Assembly: GCF_003254565.1 (NCBI RefSeq)
Contig: NZ_QJRI01000173.1
Coordinates: 62,001 to 126,000 of the forward strand
Source: Flavobacterium nitrogenifigens
GTDB taxonomy: Bacteria; Bacteroidota; Bacteroidia; Flavobacteriales; Flavobacteriaceae
DNA length: 64,000 nt
Direction: 5' to 3'
Shown here in pieces: positions 7,998-14,303 of this stretch (positions within the stretch are counted from its first letter, which is position 1; the number at the start of each line of letters is the position of its first letter). The notes beneath the pieces were generated by a model. It did not search any database and was not told the origin of the DNA. It saw only the letters and a program-made list of their open reading frames with translations. Made by a program: the position numbers and the translations under genes.

Positions 7998-8897
7998 ATG
8001 AAAAAGATTTTTCTTCTTGGTTTCTTATTAATTGCCACAACTATTTTTGCTCAAAGTGAAGGTTTTGCTTTGAATAATGATGGAAGTAAAACCTATTACA
8101 AAACATTCGGAAAAGGCGAACCGCTTTTAATTATAAACGGAGGTCCCGGAATGAACAGTAATGGTTTTGAAGATATGGCGAAAGTTTTAGGCAAAAACCA
8201 ACAAACAATTATTTACGACCAAAGAGGAACTGGAAAATCGAAACTTTCAAAATTAGACCCTACGACTATTTCAATGAAATTAATGGCCGATGATATCGAA
8301 TCATTAAGAAAACATCTTAAAATCAAAAAATGGAATATTCTCGGGCACTCTTTTGGAGGAATGTTGGGTTCGTATTACGCAACAATTTATCCGAACAGCA
8401 TCAATAAACTGGTTTTATCTTCTTCAGGAGGTGTCGATTTATCTTTATTAAAAGGTCCAAATTTGATTGAATCTAATCTTTCTCAAATTGAAAAAGATTC
8501 TATGAATTATTGGAACGAAAAAATAGAAAAAGGCGACACTTCGCATAAAGCCCGTTTAGGACGCGGACGCGCGATGGCTCCAGCTTATGTTTACGATCAG
8601 AAATTTGTCCCGATTATTGCTGAAAGATTAACTCAGGGAAATTCAACAATCAATGGTTTGTTGTGGGCAGATATGCAGAAAATGAATTTTGACTGTAAAT
8701 CTAAATTGAAGAATTTCAAAAATCCTGTTTTAATTATTCAGGGCAAAGAAGATATTATCAGCAATGAAATTGGAGAGTTGGCAAAGCAGACTTTTCCAAA
8801 TTCGAAACTGATTTTATTAGAACATTCAAAACATTACGGATGGCTTGACGCAAGAGAAAAGTATTTTTCGGATATCAATTCATTCTTAAAATCATAA
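7998..8897 (+). CDS. Exported alpha/beta hydrolase, proline iminopeptidase-like (S33)
   Basis: I chose the ATG at 7998 over the one at 7983 because it gives a clean signal peptide (MKKIFLLGFLLIATTIFAQ) and avoids overlap with pepP. The mature part has the oxyanion motif NGGPGMNSNG, the strand YDQRGTGKS, the nucleophile elbow GHSFGG (Ser near residue 117), a candidate acidic residue in IQGKEDIIS and a late His in EHSKHYGWL. These match the S33 prolyl aminopeptidase group, though some members are esterases. It is placed in the periplasm or outer compartment by the signal. A terminator follows at 8907. Confidence 0.85.
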   Translation: MKKIFLLGFLLIATTIFAQSEGFALNNDGSKTYYKTFGKGEPLLIINGGPGMNSNGFEDMAKVLGKNQQTIIYDQRGTGKSKLSKLDPTTISMKLMADDIESLRKHLKIKKWNILGHSFGGMLGSYYATIYPNSINKLVLSSSGGVDLSLLKGPNLIESNLSQIEKDSMNYWNEKIEKGDTSHKARLGRGRAMAPAYVYDQKFVPIIAERLTQGNSTINGLLWADMQKMNFDCKSKLKNFKNPVLIIQGKEDIISNEIGELAKQTFPNSKLILLEHSKHYGWLDAREKYFSDINSFLKS

Positions 8898-8906
8898 AAA
8901 TTTAAA

Positions 8907-8933
8907 AAAGCTGTCTTAAAAGGACAGCTTTTT
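8907..8933 (+). terminator. Terminator after the alpha/beta hydrolase
   Basis: AAAGCTGTC (8907-8915) pairs with GACAGCTTT (8923-8931), followed by T residues, 10 bp after the stop codon. Confidence 0.8.
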
Positions 8934-8986
8934 GTTAGACGAAATTTTTACAAAATTTATTCTAACCGTAAAACCCCCAGCGGGGT

Positions 8987-9116
8987 GAAATATTTATAGA
9001 ATCAATAAAACAAACAAAAAAGAGCTCCAGAGGAGCGACATATATCCTTCTATAGCTTTATGCCGCTCCTCTGGAGCTTTATCTTGTAACCTTTTATGTT
9101 TTGCTATAAATATTTC
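8987..9116. repeat. Nested palindromic repeat, family C
   Basis: Two perfect inverted repeats are nested: outer GAAATATTTATAG (8987-8999) with its complement at 9104-9116, and inner AGCTCCAGAGGAGCG (9023-9037) with its complement at 9064-9078. The element separates the convergent hydrolase and ferritin genes, each of which has its own terminator. Confidence 0.85.
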
Positions 9117-9133
9117 GCTTCTCTGAAGCTTAC

Positions 9134-9166
9134 AAATAAAAAGAGCTGTCCTTTTGTAGACAGCTC
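9134..9166 (-). terminator. Terminator after ferritin
   Basis: GAGCTGTC (9143-9150) pairs with GACAGCTC (9159-9166). Read leftward it is followed by a T-rich tract (9134-9142). The stem shares CTGTC/GACAG with the convergent terminator at 8907. Confidence 0.75.
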
Positions 9167-9191
9167 CTTTTAAAATTATATAAATCGTTTA

Positions 9192-9710
9192 TTATCCGAT
9201 TTTTGAAATCTGAACATCCAATTGGAACTTTCCGTCAGCTTCGTTTCCGTTGATTAGATCAAAAAGCTCTAAAGCTCTTCTTGCGTTTTTCTCTTCTTCT
9301 CTTTGTTCCGCTACATACCACATCATAAAATCTTCTGTAGCATAATCATTTTCAGCTCTACATTTTGCAATCACTTTGTTAACCGCTTGCGTAACTGCAA
9401 TTTCGTTTTGCAAAGCAATTTCAAATACTTCTCTAAAAGAAGCAAATTCTTGCTGTACCTCTGGAACAGATGGCGTAATAGCAATCCCTCCCATGTCTGT
9501 AATATATTTGAAAACTTTTAGAAAATGCTCTCTTTCTTCTTCGGCTTGCTTGTACATATAAGAAGCTGTATTTGCATAACCATTTCTATCCAACCATGCG
9601 GCCATAGCTAAATATTTGTTTGAAGCGTCGCTTTCTAATTTTGCTTGTAAGTTCAATATCTTTTCGATTCCTTCAACTAATGAAGTACTTGTTCTTAGTA
9701 AATCTTTCAT
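9192..9710 (-). CDS. ftnA: Non-heme ferritin
   Basis: This 172-residue protein has the ferritin four-helix bundle and ferroxidase centre residues: Glu in LNLQAKLESDASNKYLAMA, the E-x-x-H pair in QAEEEREHFLKVF, and further Glu and Gln in the third and fourth helices (LQNEIAVTQAVN, VAEQREEEKNARR). It stores iron in 24-subunit shells in the cytosol (family knowledge). The length is normal for bacterial FtnA. It is transcribed leftward toward a terminator. The 118-residue gene upstream on the same strand is 89 bp away. Confidence 0.95.
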   Translation of the reverse strand: MKDLLRTSTSLVEGIEKILNLQAKLESDASNKYLAMAAWLDRNGYANTASYMYKQAEEEREHFLKVFKYITDMGGIAITPSVPEVQQEFASFREVFEIALQNEIAVTQAVNKVIAKCRAENDYATEDFMMWYVAEQREEEKNARRALELFDLINGNEADGKFQLDVQISKIG

Positions 9711-9799
9711 AACCTTAAATTTTTATACGTGTAAAATTACAAAAATTAAAGACGGCATCTCTAACTGCCTGAAAATTTGGATTTAATCTAAGTAAGAAT

Positions 9800-10156
9800 C
9801 TAAATAAGCTCTACATTAACAATATTGCAAAGCATAGAATGCAATGTAAGGGTAAATTTAGTTCCGTTAAGTAAATCTCTCAACTGCACTATTTCGCAGA
9901 TAGTAAGATTTCTAGAAAAATTTCTTTTGGTAGTTTCAATCAGCTGTGCATCTGACTGGTCAGATAAGTCGTAAAGCATGTTAAGAATGTCAACGCTATT
10001 AACCTTTCTTTGAAAAATCAAAAAATCTTGAATCTTGTAACTTGACACTGTATCAATAAAATTGATAATTATACTATTGGTCAAATCACATTGATAACTG
10101 TATCCTTTTTCGGTTTCAAATAATACTTTGGTGGTCAAATCACTAACTAATGCCAT
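9800..10156 (-). CDS. Hypothetical protein
   Basis: This 118-residue protein has no signal peptide or membrane segment. It contains mixed alpha/beta sequence (VLFETEKGYSYQCDLTNS, NMLYDLSDQSDAQLIETTKRNF) and three Cys that do not form a recognisable motif. No family is known to me. It lies upstream of ferritin in the same orientation. The gap of 89 bp and lack of a clear terminator leave co-transcription open, but no role in iron handling can be inferred from the sequence. Confidence 0.65.
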   Translation of the reverse strand: MALVSDLTTKVLFETEKGYSYQCDLTNSIIINFIDTVSSYKIQDFLIFQRKVNSVDILNMLYDLSDQSDAQLIETTKRNFSRNLTICEIVQLRDLLNGTKFTLTLHSMLCNIVNVELI

Positions 10157-10336
10157 TCTGATAAAATATAATAACGGTGCAAAAATATAGAATTTAAAGC
10201 AATAAAAAACATAATTAAGACTAATTTAAAATAACAAAATCACATAATGTTCTTAAAAACAGTCGAAGTGCGCTAAAATCTGTAACATTTTACAGCATTA
10301 TGTGTCTAATTTTAAAAAACGAATAACTAAGAAATT

Positions 10337-11140
10337 ATGCAAGCACACGAAATAGATTATCAGATTTTTGGAGAAGAAATGCAATATGTGGAGATAGAAT
10401 TAGATCCACAGGAAATTGTAATTGCCGAAGCCGGCAGTTTTATGATGATGGAAAACAATATCCAAATGGAAACCATTTTTGGAGATGGTTCTCAACAGCA
10501 GGGATCTGGTTTATTTGGCAAACTTTTAAATGCAGGTAAAAGAGTTCTGACGGGCGAAAGTTTGTTTATGACCGCATTTTTAAATCAAGGCAATACCAAA
10601 AGCAAAGTTTCATTTGCATCGCCTTATCCTGGAAAAATCCTTCCGATTGATTTGACTGAGTTTCAAGGTAAATTTATCTGTCAAAAAAGTTCATTTTTAT
10701 GCGCTGCCAAAGGTGTTTCTGTTGGAATAGAATTTTCTCAGAAATTAGGTCGCGGATTATTTGGCGGTGAAGGTTTTATCATGCAAAAAATTGAAGGAGA
10801 TGGAATGACATTTGTACATTCTGGCGGAACAATGGCCAAAAAAGAACTGGCTCATGGAGAAGTCCTAAAAGTAGATACGGGATGCATTATTGGTTTTACC
10901 AAAGATGTAGATTATGATATTGAATTTATTGGTGGCATCAAGAATTCTATTTTTGGTGGCGAAGGATTATTTTATGCCACTTTAAAAGGTCCTGGAACGG
11001 TTTACATTCAATCGCTCCCTTTCTCTAGATTGGCTGACAGAATTATTGCTTCGGCACCAAGATCTGGCGGAAACAGTCGCGAAGAAGGGAGTCTTCTTGG
11101 CGGATTAGGAAATCTCTTGGATGGTGACAATAGGTTTTAA
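10337..11140 (+). CDS. AIM24 / TIGR00266 family protein
   Basis: This 267-residue protein matches the TIGR00266/AIM24 family, with its characteristic beta-rich repeats: an acidic N-terminus (IVIAEAGSFMMMENNIQM), GLFGKLLNAGKRVLTGESLF in the middle, and the repeated motif VDTGCIIGFTKDVDYDIEF followed by IFGGEGLFYATLKGPG. The molecular function of bacterial members is not established. It is soluble by appearance, has no signal peptide, and ends before a strong terminator. A short dyad CTGTAA-N4-TTACAG at 10280-10295 lies 41 bp upstream of the start and could be a regulatory site. Confidence 0.88.
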   Translation: MQAHEIDYQIFGEEMQYVEIELDPQEIVIAEAGSFMMMENNIQMETIFGDGSQQQGSGLFGKLLNAGKRVLTGESLFMTAFLNQGNTKSKVSFASPYPGKILPIDLTEFQGKFICQKSSFLCAAKGVSVGIEFSQKLGRGLFGGEGFIMQKIEGDGMTFVHSGGTMAKKELAHGEVLKVDTGCIIGFTKDVDYDIEFIGGIKNSIFGGEGLFYATLKGPGTVYIQSLPFSRLADRIIASAPRSGGNSREEGSLLGGLGNLLDGDNRF

Positions 11141-11145
11141 TTAGA

Positions 11146-11177
11146 ATGGCTTTCATAGACGAAAGCCATCTTTTTTT
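11146..11177 (+). terminator. Terminator after the AIM24-like gene
   Basis: ATGGCTTTC (11146-11154) and GAAAGCCAT (11161-11169) form a perfect 9-bp stem with a 6-nt loop and a T run to 11177. Confidence 0.88.
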
Positions 11178-11273
11178 ATTCTTCAGGTATCAGTTTGTCA
11201 TAAATAAATTTATAGCTATTTTAAAGATTTCCCAATTAAATCAAGACATCACGATATTTTAGTTCAGCTTTCT

Positions 11274-11281
11274 TAACTTTG
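11274..11281 (+). promoter_or_regulatory. -7 box TAacTTTG upstream of an alpha/beta hydrolase
   Basis: This exactly matches the Bacteroidota TAnnTTTG box. A start of transcription near 11288 would leave a leader of about 20 nt before the TTG start codon at 11308. A clear TTG -33 element was not found at the expected spacing. Confidence 0.5.
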
Positions 11282-11307
11282 TACTTCAGAACAAAAAATC
11301 TTTCATT

Positions 11308-12084
11308 TTGAAAACGCTTTTATATAAAAATACTAAAATATCATACTCAGATTCGGGAACTGGAAACACAATAGTTTTACTTCACGGCTTTCTGGAAAAC
11401 AAAAAAATGTGGAAAGATTATGTTGATTTTTTCTCAGAAAAATATCGAGTAGTTACAATCGATCTATTAGGTCATGGCGAATCTGAACCATTGGGTTATG
11501 TTCACGAAATGGAAGATAATGCCAATGCAGTAAATGAAGTTTTGGAATATTTAAAAATTGAAAAAGCTACAATTGTTGGACATTCGATGGGTGGTTATGT
11601 TGGTTTGGCTTTCGCCGAATTGTATCCGCAGAAAATCCAGAAATTGGTTTTACTAAATTCAACTTCAAAAGAAGACAGCGCGGAGAAAAAACTAAACAGA
11701 ACTCGCGCAATTAAAGCTGTAAAACAAAACTATGTTAGCTTTGTAAGTCTGGCTATTGCAAATTTATTCAGCGAAAATAACAGAACACGATTATCTGAAG
11801 AAATAGAAAAAGTAAAAACAGAAGCCTTAAAAACACCTTTACAAGGAATTATTGCTTCTCAAGAAGGAATGAAAATCAGAAAAGATAGAGAATGGCTTTT
11901 AAAAGAAAACCGTTTTCCAGTTTTATTGATTTTAGGTAAAAAAGATCCTGTTTTAAACTACGAAGAAAGCCTTTCGCAAATTGAAGACACAACTGCAGAA
12001 TTAATTTCTTTTGAGGATGGACACATGAGCCAAATAGAAAACAAAGAAGAATTAAAAACAACTTTGTCACATTTCTTTGAATAA
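11308..12084 (+). CDS. Alpha/beta hydrolase, cytosolic
   Basis: This 258-residue protein has the oxyanion stretch LLHGFLENKKMW, the strand DLLGHGESEP, the nucleophile elbow GHSMGG (Ser near residue 94), the Asp candidate in LGKKDPVLNY and the His in DGHMSQIE, giving a complete Ser-Asp-His triad. The reading frame starts with TTG; no in-frame ATG precedes the conserved N-terminal strand, and the TAacTTTG promoter is correctly placed for it. The substrate is unknown; it could be an esterase, a MenH-like enzyme or a C-C hydrolase. A terminator follows. Confidence 0.85.
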   Translation: MKTLLYKNTKISYSDSGTGNTIVLLHGFLENKKMWKDYVDFFSEKYRVVTIDLLGHGESEPLGYVHEMEDNANAVNEVLEYLKIEKATIVGHSMGGYVGLAFAELYPQKIQKLVLLNSTSKEDSAEKKLNRTRAIKAVKQNYVSFVSLAIANLFSENNRTRLSEEIEKVKTEALKTPLQGIIASQEGMKIRKDREWLLKENRFPVLLILGKKDPVLNYEESLSQIEDTTAELISFEDGHMSQIENKEELKTTLSHFFE

Positions 12085-12103
12085 AAATCTAAGCAGTAAA
12101 ATC

Positions 12104-12147
12104 GAAAAAGGCCATTTCTAACCTAGGGTTGAAACAGCCTTTTTCTC
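12104..12147. terminator. Bidirectional terminator between hydrolase and Roadblock cassette
   Basis: GAAAAAGGC (12104-12112) pairs with GCCTTTTTC (12137-12145). The stem is flanked by A and T tracts on either side, so it can serve both convergent genes, which stop at 12084 and 12169. Confidence 0.6.
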
Positions 12148-12168
12148 ATTCTTGGGGGCAAAATATCG

Positions 12169-12543
12169 TTATAACTTTGAAGTAATATCTTTTTTGTATT
12201 TAGATAAAGTCGCTCTTGTCAAACCAAGATTTGCTTTAGTCGAATCTACTGCCAAGTAGATAAAGTATCTTCCGTCTTCAGAAACATCAATAATATGAAT
12301 CTGATCTGTCAGGGTAATTAAAATATCATTAATTTTTTGATTTAATCCTAAAGCTTTAATCGCATTTAATTTTGCTTTTACAACTTCTAAATTATAGGCA
12401 GAAGCTAATTCTGGATCAAAATCTGATTTTACTGTTAACGAACAATAAGACATTCCTGTTTCAACTTCTGTAACAGAAACAGCAATAAATCCGTTAATAT
12501 TCTCTTTTAAATCGTTTTGAAAGTTTTGCAAAAAATCTGACAT
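12169..12543 (-). CDS. Roadblock/LC7-like protein B, cassette 1
   Basis: This 124-residue protein has the Roadblock/LC7 plan: a first beta-hairpin (NGFIAVSVTEVETGMSY), a central helix (AYNLEVVKAKLNAIKALGL), a second hairpin (ILITLTDQIHIIDVS) and a C-terminal helix beginning TKANLGLTRATL. Family members act as dimers that bind small GTPases or longin-type partners. It is roughly two-thirds identical by eye to the protein at 24792-25172. It is the second gene of a two-gene unit, 25 bp after protein A. Recognition as Roadblock is by fold pattern; the biological role is unknown. Confidence 0.85.
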   Translation of the reverse strand: MSDFLQNFQNDLKENINGFIAVSVTEVETGMSYCSLTVKSDFDPELASAYNLEVVKAKLNAIKALGLNQKINDILITLTDQIHIIDVSEDGRYFIYLAVDSTKANLGLTRATLSKYKKDITSKL

Positions 12544-12568
12544 GTGTATTAAAATATTTGGTTTTAAA

Positions 12569-12889
12569 TTAGTTGTTAAAAACAGAATCCATTCTTCTCA
12601 GCAATAGTCCCATTTTACTTAAATCTTTAGAAAGCAACGCGACGCAATTATCATCTTGATTTTTGCTTGCCACAACAATTCCGTCATTATTTTTGATCAT
12701 AACTTGTTTAAGATCTCCATTGTTAACGTCTTCAGACATTTCAAGGCACATCTTCAAAATCATTCCGATCATTGCTGCTACATTTCCGTCATATTCTAAA
12801 TTCACAGACTCGTTTAAGATGCCATCAATATTAAAACTTAGCCCAGACTCTGCGCCAGTCTCTTGCACCAGTGTTTGTAAATCAATCAT
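12569..12889 (-). CDS. Roadblock/LC7-like protein A, cassette 1
   Basis: This 106-residue protein resembles bacterial Roadblock/LC7 (MglB-like) domains: beta strand GLSFNIDGILNESVNLEY, helix NVAAMIGMILKMCLEMSEDV, strand LKQVMIKNNDGIVVAS, strand CVALLSKDLSKMGLLL. It aligns throughout with the 118-residue protein at 24400-24756, sharing NL-Y----AAM---IL-M and G-LKQ. As the first gene of the leftward pair it lies just downstream of a TAtcTTTG box (12920-12927). It could form a heterodimer with protein B. No GTPase gene is in the window. Confidence 0.85.
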   Translation of the reverse strand: MIDLQTLVQETGAESGLSFNIDGILNESVNLEYDGNVAAMIGMILKMCLEMSEDVNNGDLKQVMIKNNDGIVVASKNQDDNCVALLSKDLSKMGLLLRRMDSVFNN

Positions 12890-12919
12890 ATTCTTATTTT
12901 GTCATGTTTTTGGAAGCGC

Positions 12920-12927
12920 CAAAGATA
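12920..12927 (-). promoter_or_regulatory. -7 box TAtcTTTG for Roadblock cassette 1
   Basis: Read leftward, positions 12927-12920 spell TATCTTTG, a perfect TAnnTTTG box. Transcription would begin near 12913, giving a leader of about 23 nt before the start codon at 12889. No -33 element is evident at the usual spacing. Confidence 0.55.
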
Positions 12928-13134
12928 TTTTAATATTAGCAATTGTGCGATAAACACTTGTTAAAAAAAGATGCAATATAACGTACTGGCACACTTTTAT
13001 TTATCACTTAATTAATCCTATTTTTTTGCAAAAAAAACGCAAAAAAAATTAACATAAAAAGCAAATAATACTAAAAACGTAACATTTTACTTAACAAAAC
13101 TCATTTCTAAAATTAACATTTGCAGATTATTGCA

Positions 13135-13161
13135 TTTGACAAAAGTTTTTCTATAGCTTTG
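13135..13161 (+). promoter_or_regulatory. Promoter of the divergent small gene, cassette 1
   Basis: TTTG (13135-13138) and TAgcTTTG (13154-13161) are separated by 15 bp, slightly short of the usual 17-23. The -7 box lies 18 bp before the ATG at 13180, so the leader is short. The rest of the 290-bp divergent region (12890-13179) is very AT-rich, with poly-A tracts and no other visible feature. Confidence 0.5.
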
Positions 13162-13179
13162 CAAAAAAATTTACTAAAA

Positions 13180-13323
13180 ATGAAAACTGTTGACGAATTA
13201 CGCTTTGACTTAAATGTAAAATTGGAGAAGTTTAGAAGATTTCGTATTGAAAACGGACACATTAATACTACGGCTTCTGAAGAAAAATCTAAAAAAGGTT
13301 TTTTCAAGAAAATATTCAGCTAA
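13180..13323 (+). CDS. Small basic protein, divergent partner of Roadblock cassette 1
   Basis: The ATG at 13180 gives a 47-residue protein beginning MKTVDELRFDLNVKLEKF. I prefer it because a promoter box overlaps the region that an upstream start would translate. The N-terminal half is a predicted amphipathic helix; the C-terminus SKKGFFKKIFS is a short basic, hydrophobic tail of the kind that associates with membranes. A comparable small protein diverges from the second Roadblock cassette (24003-24218) and also carries a KG-FK tail. The similarity is weak and short, so common origin is an inference. Function is unknown. Confidence 0.65.
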   Translation: MKTVDELRFDLNVKLEKFRRFRIENGHINTTASEEKSKKGFFKKIFS

Positions 13324-13329
13324 TAGCGT

Positions 13330-14004
13330 CTAAAAAATTGTCGAATTTGCCAAATAACCTTCACTGACAAGTTCGGCTTTTTTATTGATTACCCGCAACT
13401 TACCCTCCTTTAACATTCTTAAATCGGTTGCAATTCCTATCACACTTTTATAATTATGATCGGTAAGGATTATTCCTTTTTCTTCAGAATTTTCTTTAAT
13501 CAACAACATTATAATCTCAATCATTTTTGGAGATAAACCACTAAACGGCTCATCCAGCAATACAAATTTTGATTGATTAAAAAACATCAATTTAACCTGA
13601 AGATAGCGCAATTCTCCAAAAGACAAATCCTTAATTTTTTGATTTAAAAGAGGTTTTAAAAAATCATCTTCGCAAAAAACAAATATTTTTTGTTTATCGA
13701 CAGACAACCGAATGGTTTGAAAAACCGAAAAATGATTTGGAATAAATTGGTTTTGATGTAGATACCTAATTTCATTTAACAACACAGAAGAATTATTCTT
13801 TGAAATTCCGTTAATAAAAATACTTTTATCTAAAGCAGGCACTATCCCAAATATAATCTTCAATAATGTAGATTTTCCAGAGCCATTTCTACCGAATAGA
13901 CCAATTATCTGACCCGTTTCCAATTTCAAATAAATATCTGAAAGCAATAATTTATCATTAAAACTTTTTTGAATACCACTTATTTCAAGAATATGTTTTT
14001 TCAA
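13330..14004 (-). CDS. ABC transporter ATP-binding protein
   Basis: This 224-residue ATPase domain has Walker A GRNGSGKST (residues 38-46), a Q-loop region (YLHQNQFIP), a slightly degenerate signature (LSFGELRYLQ), Walker B FVLLDEPF and the switch His in LTDHNYK. It is compact and resembles LptB-like or multidrug-export ATPases. Its start overlaps the stop of the 83-residue membrane gene by 4 bp, so they are translationally coupled and likely partners. The substrate is unknown. Confidence 0.88.
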   Translation of the reverse strand: MKKHILEISGIQKSFNDKLLLSDIYLKLETGQIIGLFGRNGSGKSTLLKIIFGIVPALDKSIFINGISKNNSSVLLNEIRYLHQNQFIPNHFSVFQTIRLSVDKQKIFVFCEDDFLKPLLNQKIKDLSFGELRYLQVKLMFFNQSKFVLLDEPFSGLSPKMIEIIMLLIKENSEEKGIILTDHNYKSVIGIATDLRMLKEGKLRVINKKAELVSEGYLANSTIF

Positions 14005-14252
14005 GATATTTTTTGAATTGAAATTAACGCGACAGCAAACAAAAATACAAGCGCAAAATTGAGCAAGAAACAGTAAAACAAAAGCCTTCTTTTCGAAAAA
14101 CCATTATTCATATAAAATAAATATTCATTTTGGCGATACATTTCTTTAAATCCAATACTTGACCCAAAACCTAGTGTGGCTATCATCAATAAAAAATGAT
14201 CAACTCCCCAAAAAAGAAAGGCAATAACAGAGACCACCAAATTCGCAATCAA
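14001..14252 (-). CDS. Small membrane protein, probable partner of the ABC ATPase
   Basis: An 83-residue ORF from a TTG codon contains two hydrophobic segments (about 1-30, and FYCFLLNFALVFLFAVALI near 58-77) separated by a polar loop with GFKEMYRQNEYLFYMNNG. It overlaps the ABC ATPase start by 4 bp. The frame stays open 51 bp further upstream to the stop codon of the nuclease gene, encoding IRKFQNIFEFYKTTL, which looks coding. The true start may therefore be a rare codon further upstream. It is too small for a classical permease. Confidence 0.65.
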   Translation of the reverse strand: MIANLVVSVIAFLFWGVDHFLLMIATLGFGSSIGFKEMYRQNEYLFYMNNGFSKRRLLFYCFLLNFALVFLFAVALISIQKIS

Positions 14253-14303
14253 AGTTGTCTTATAAAACTCAAATATGTTTTGAAATTTTCTGATAGAGAT
14301 AGT

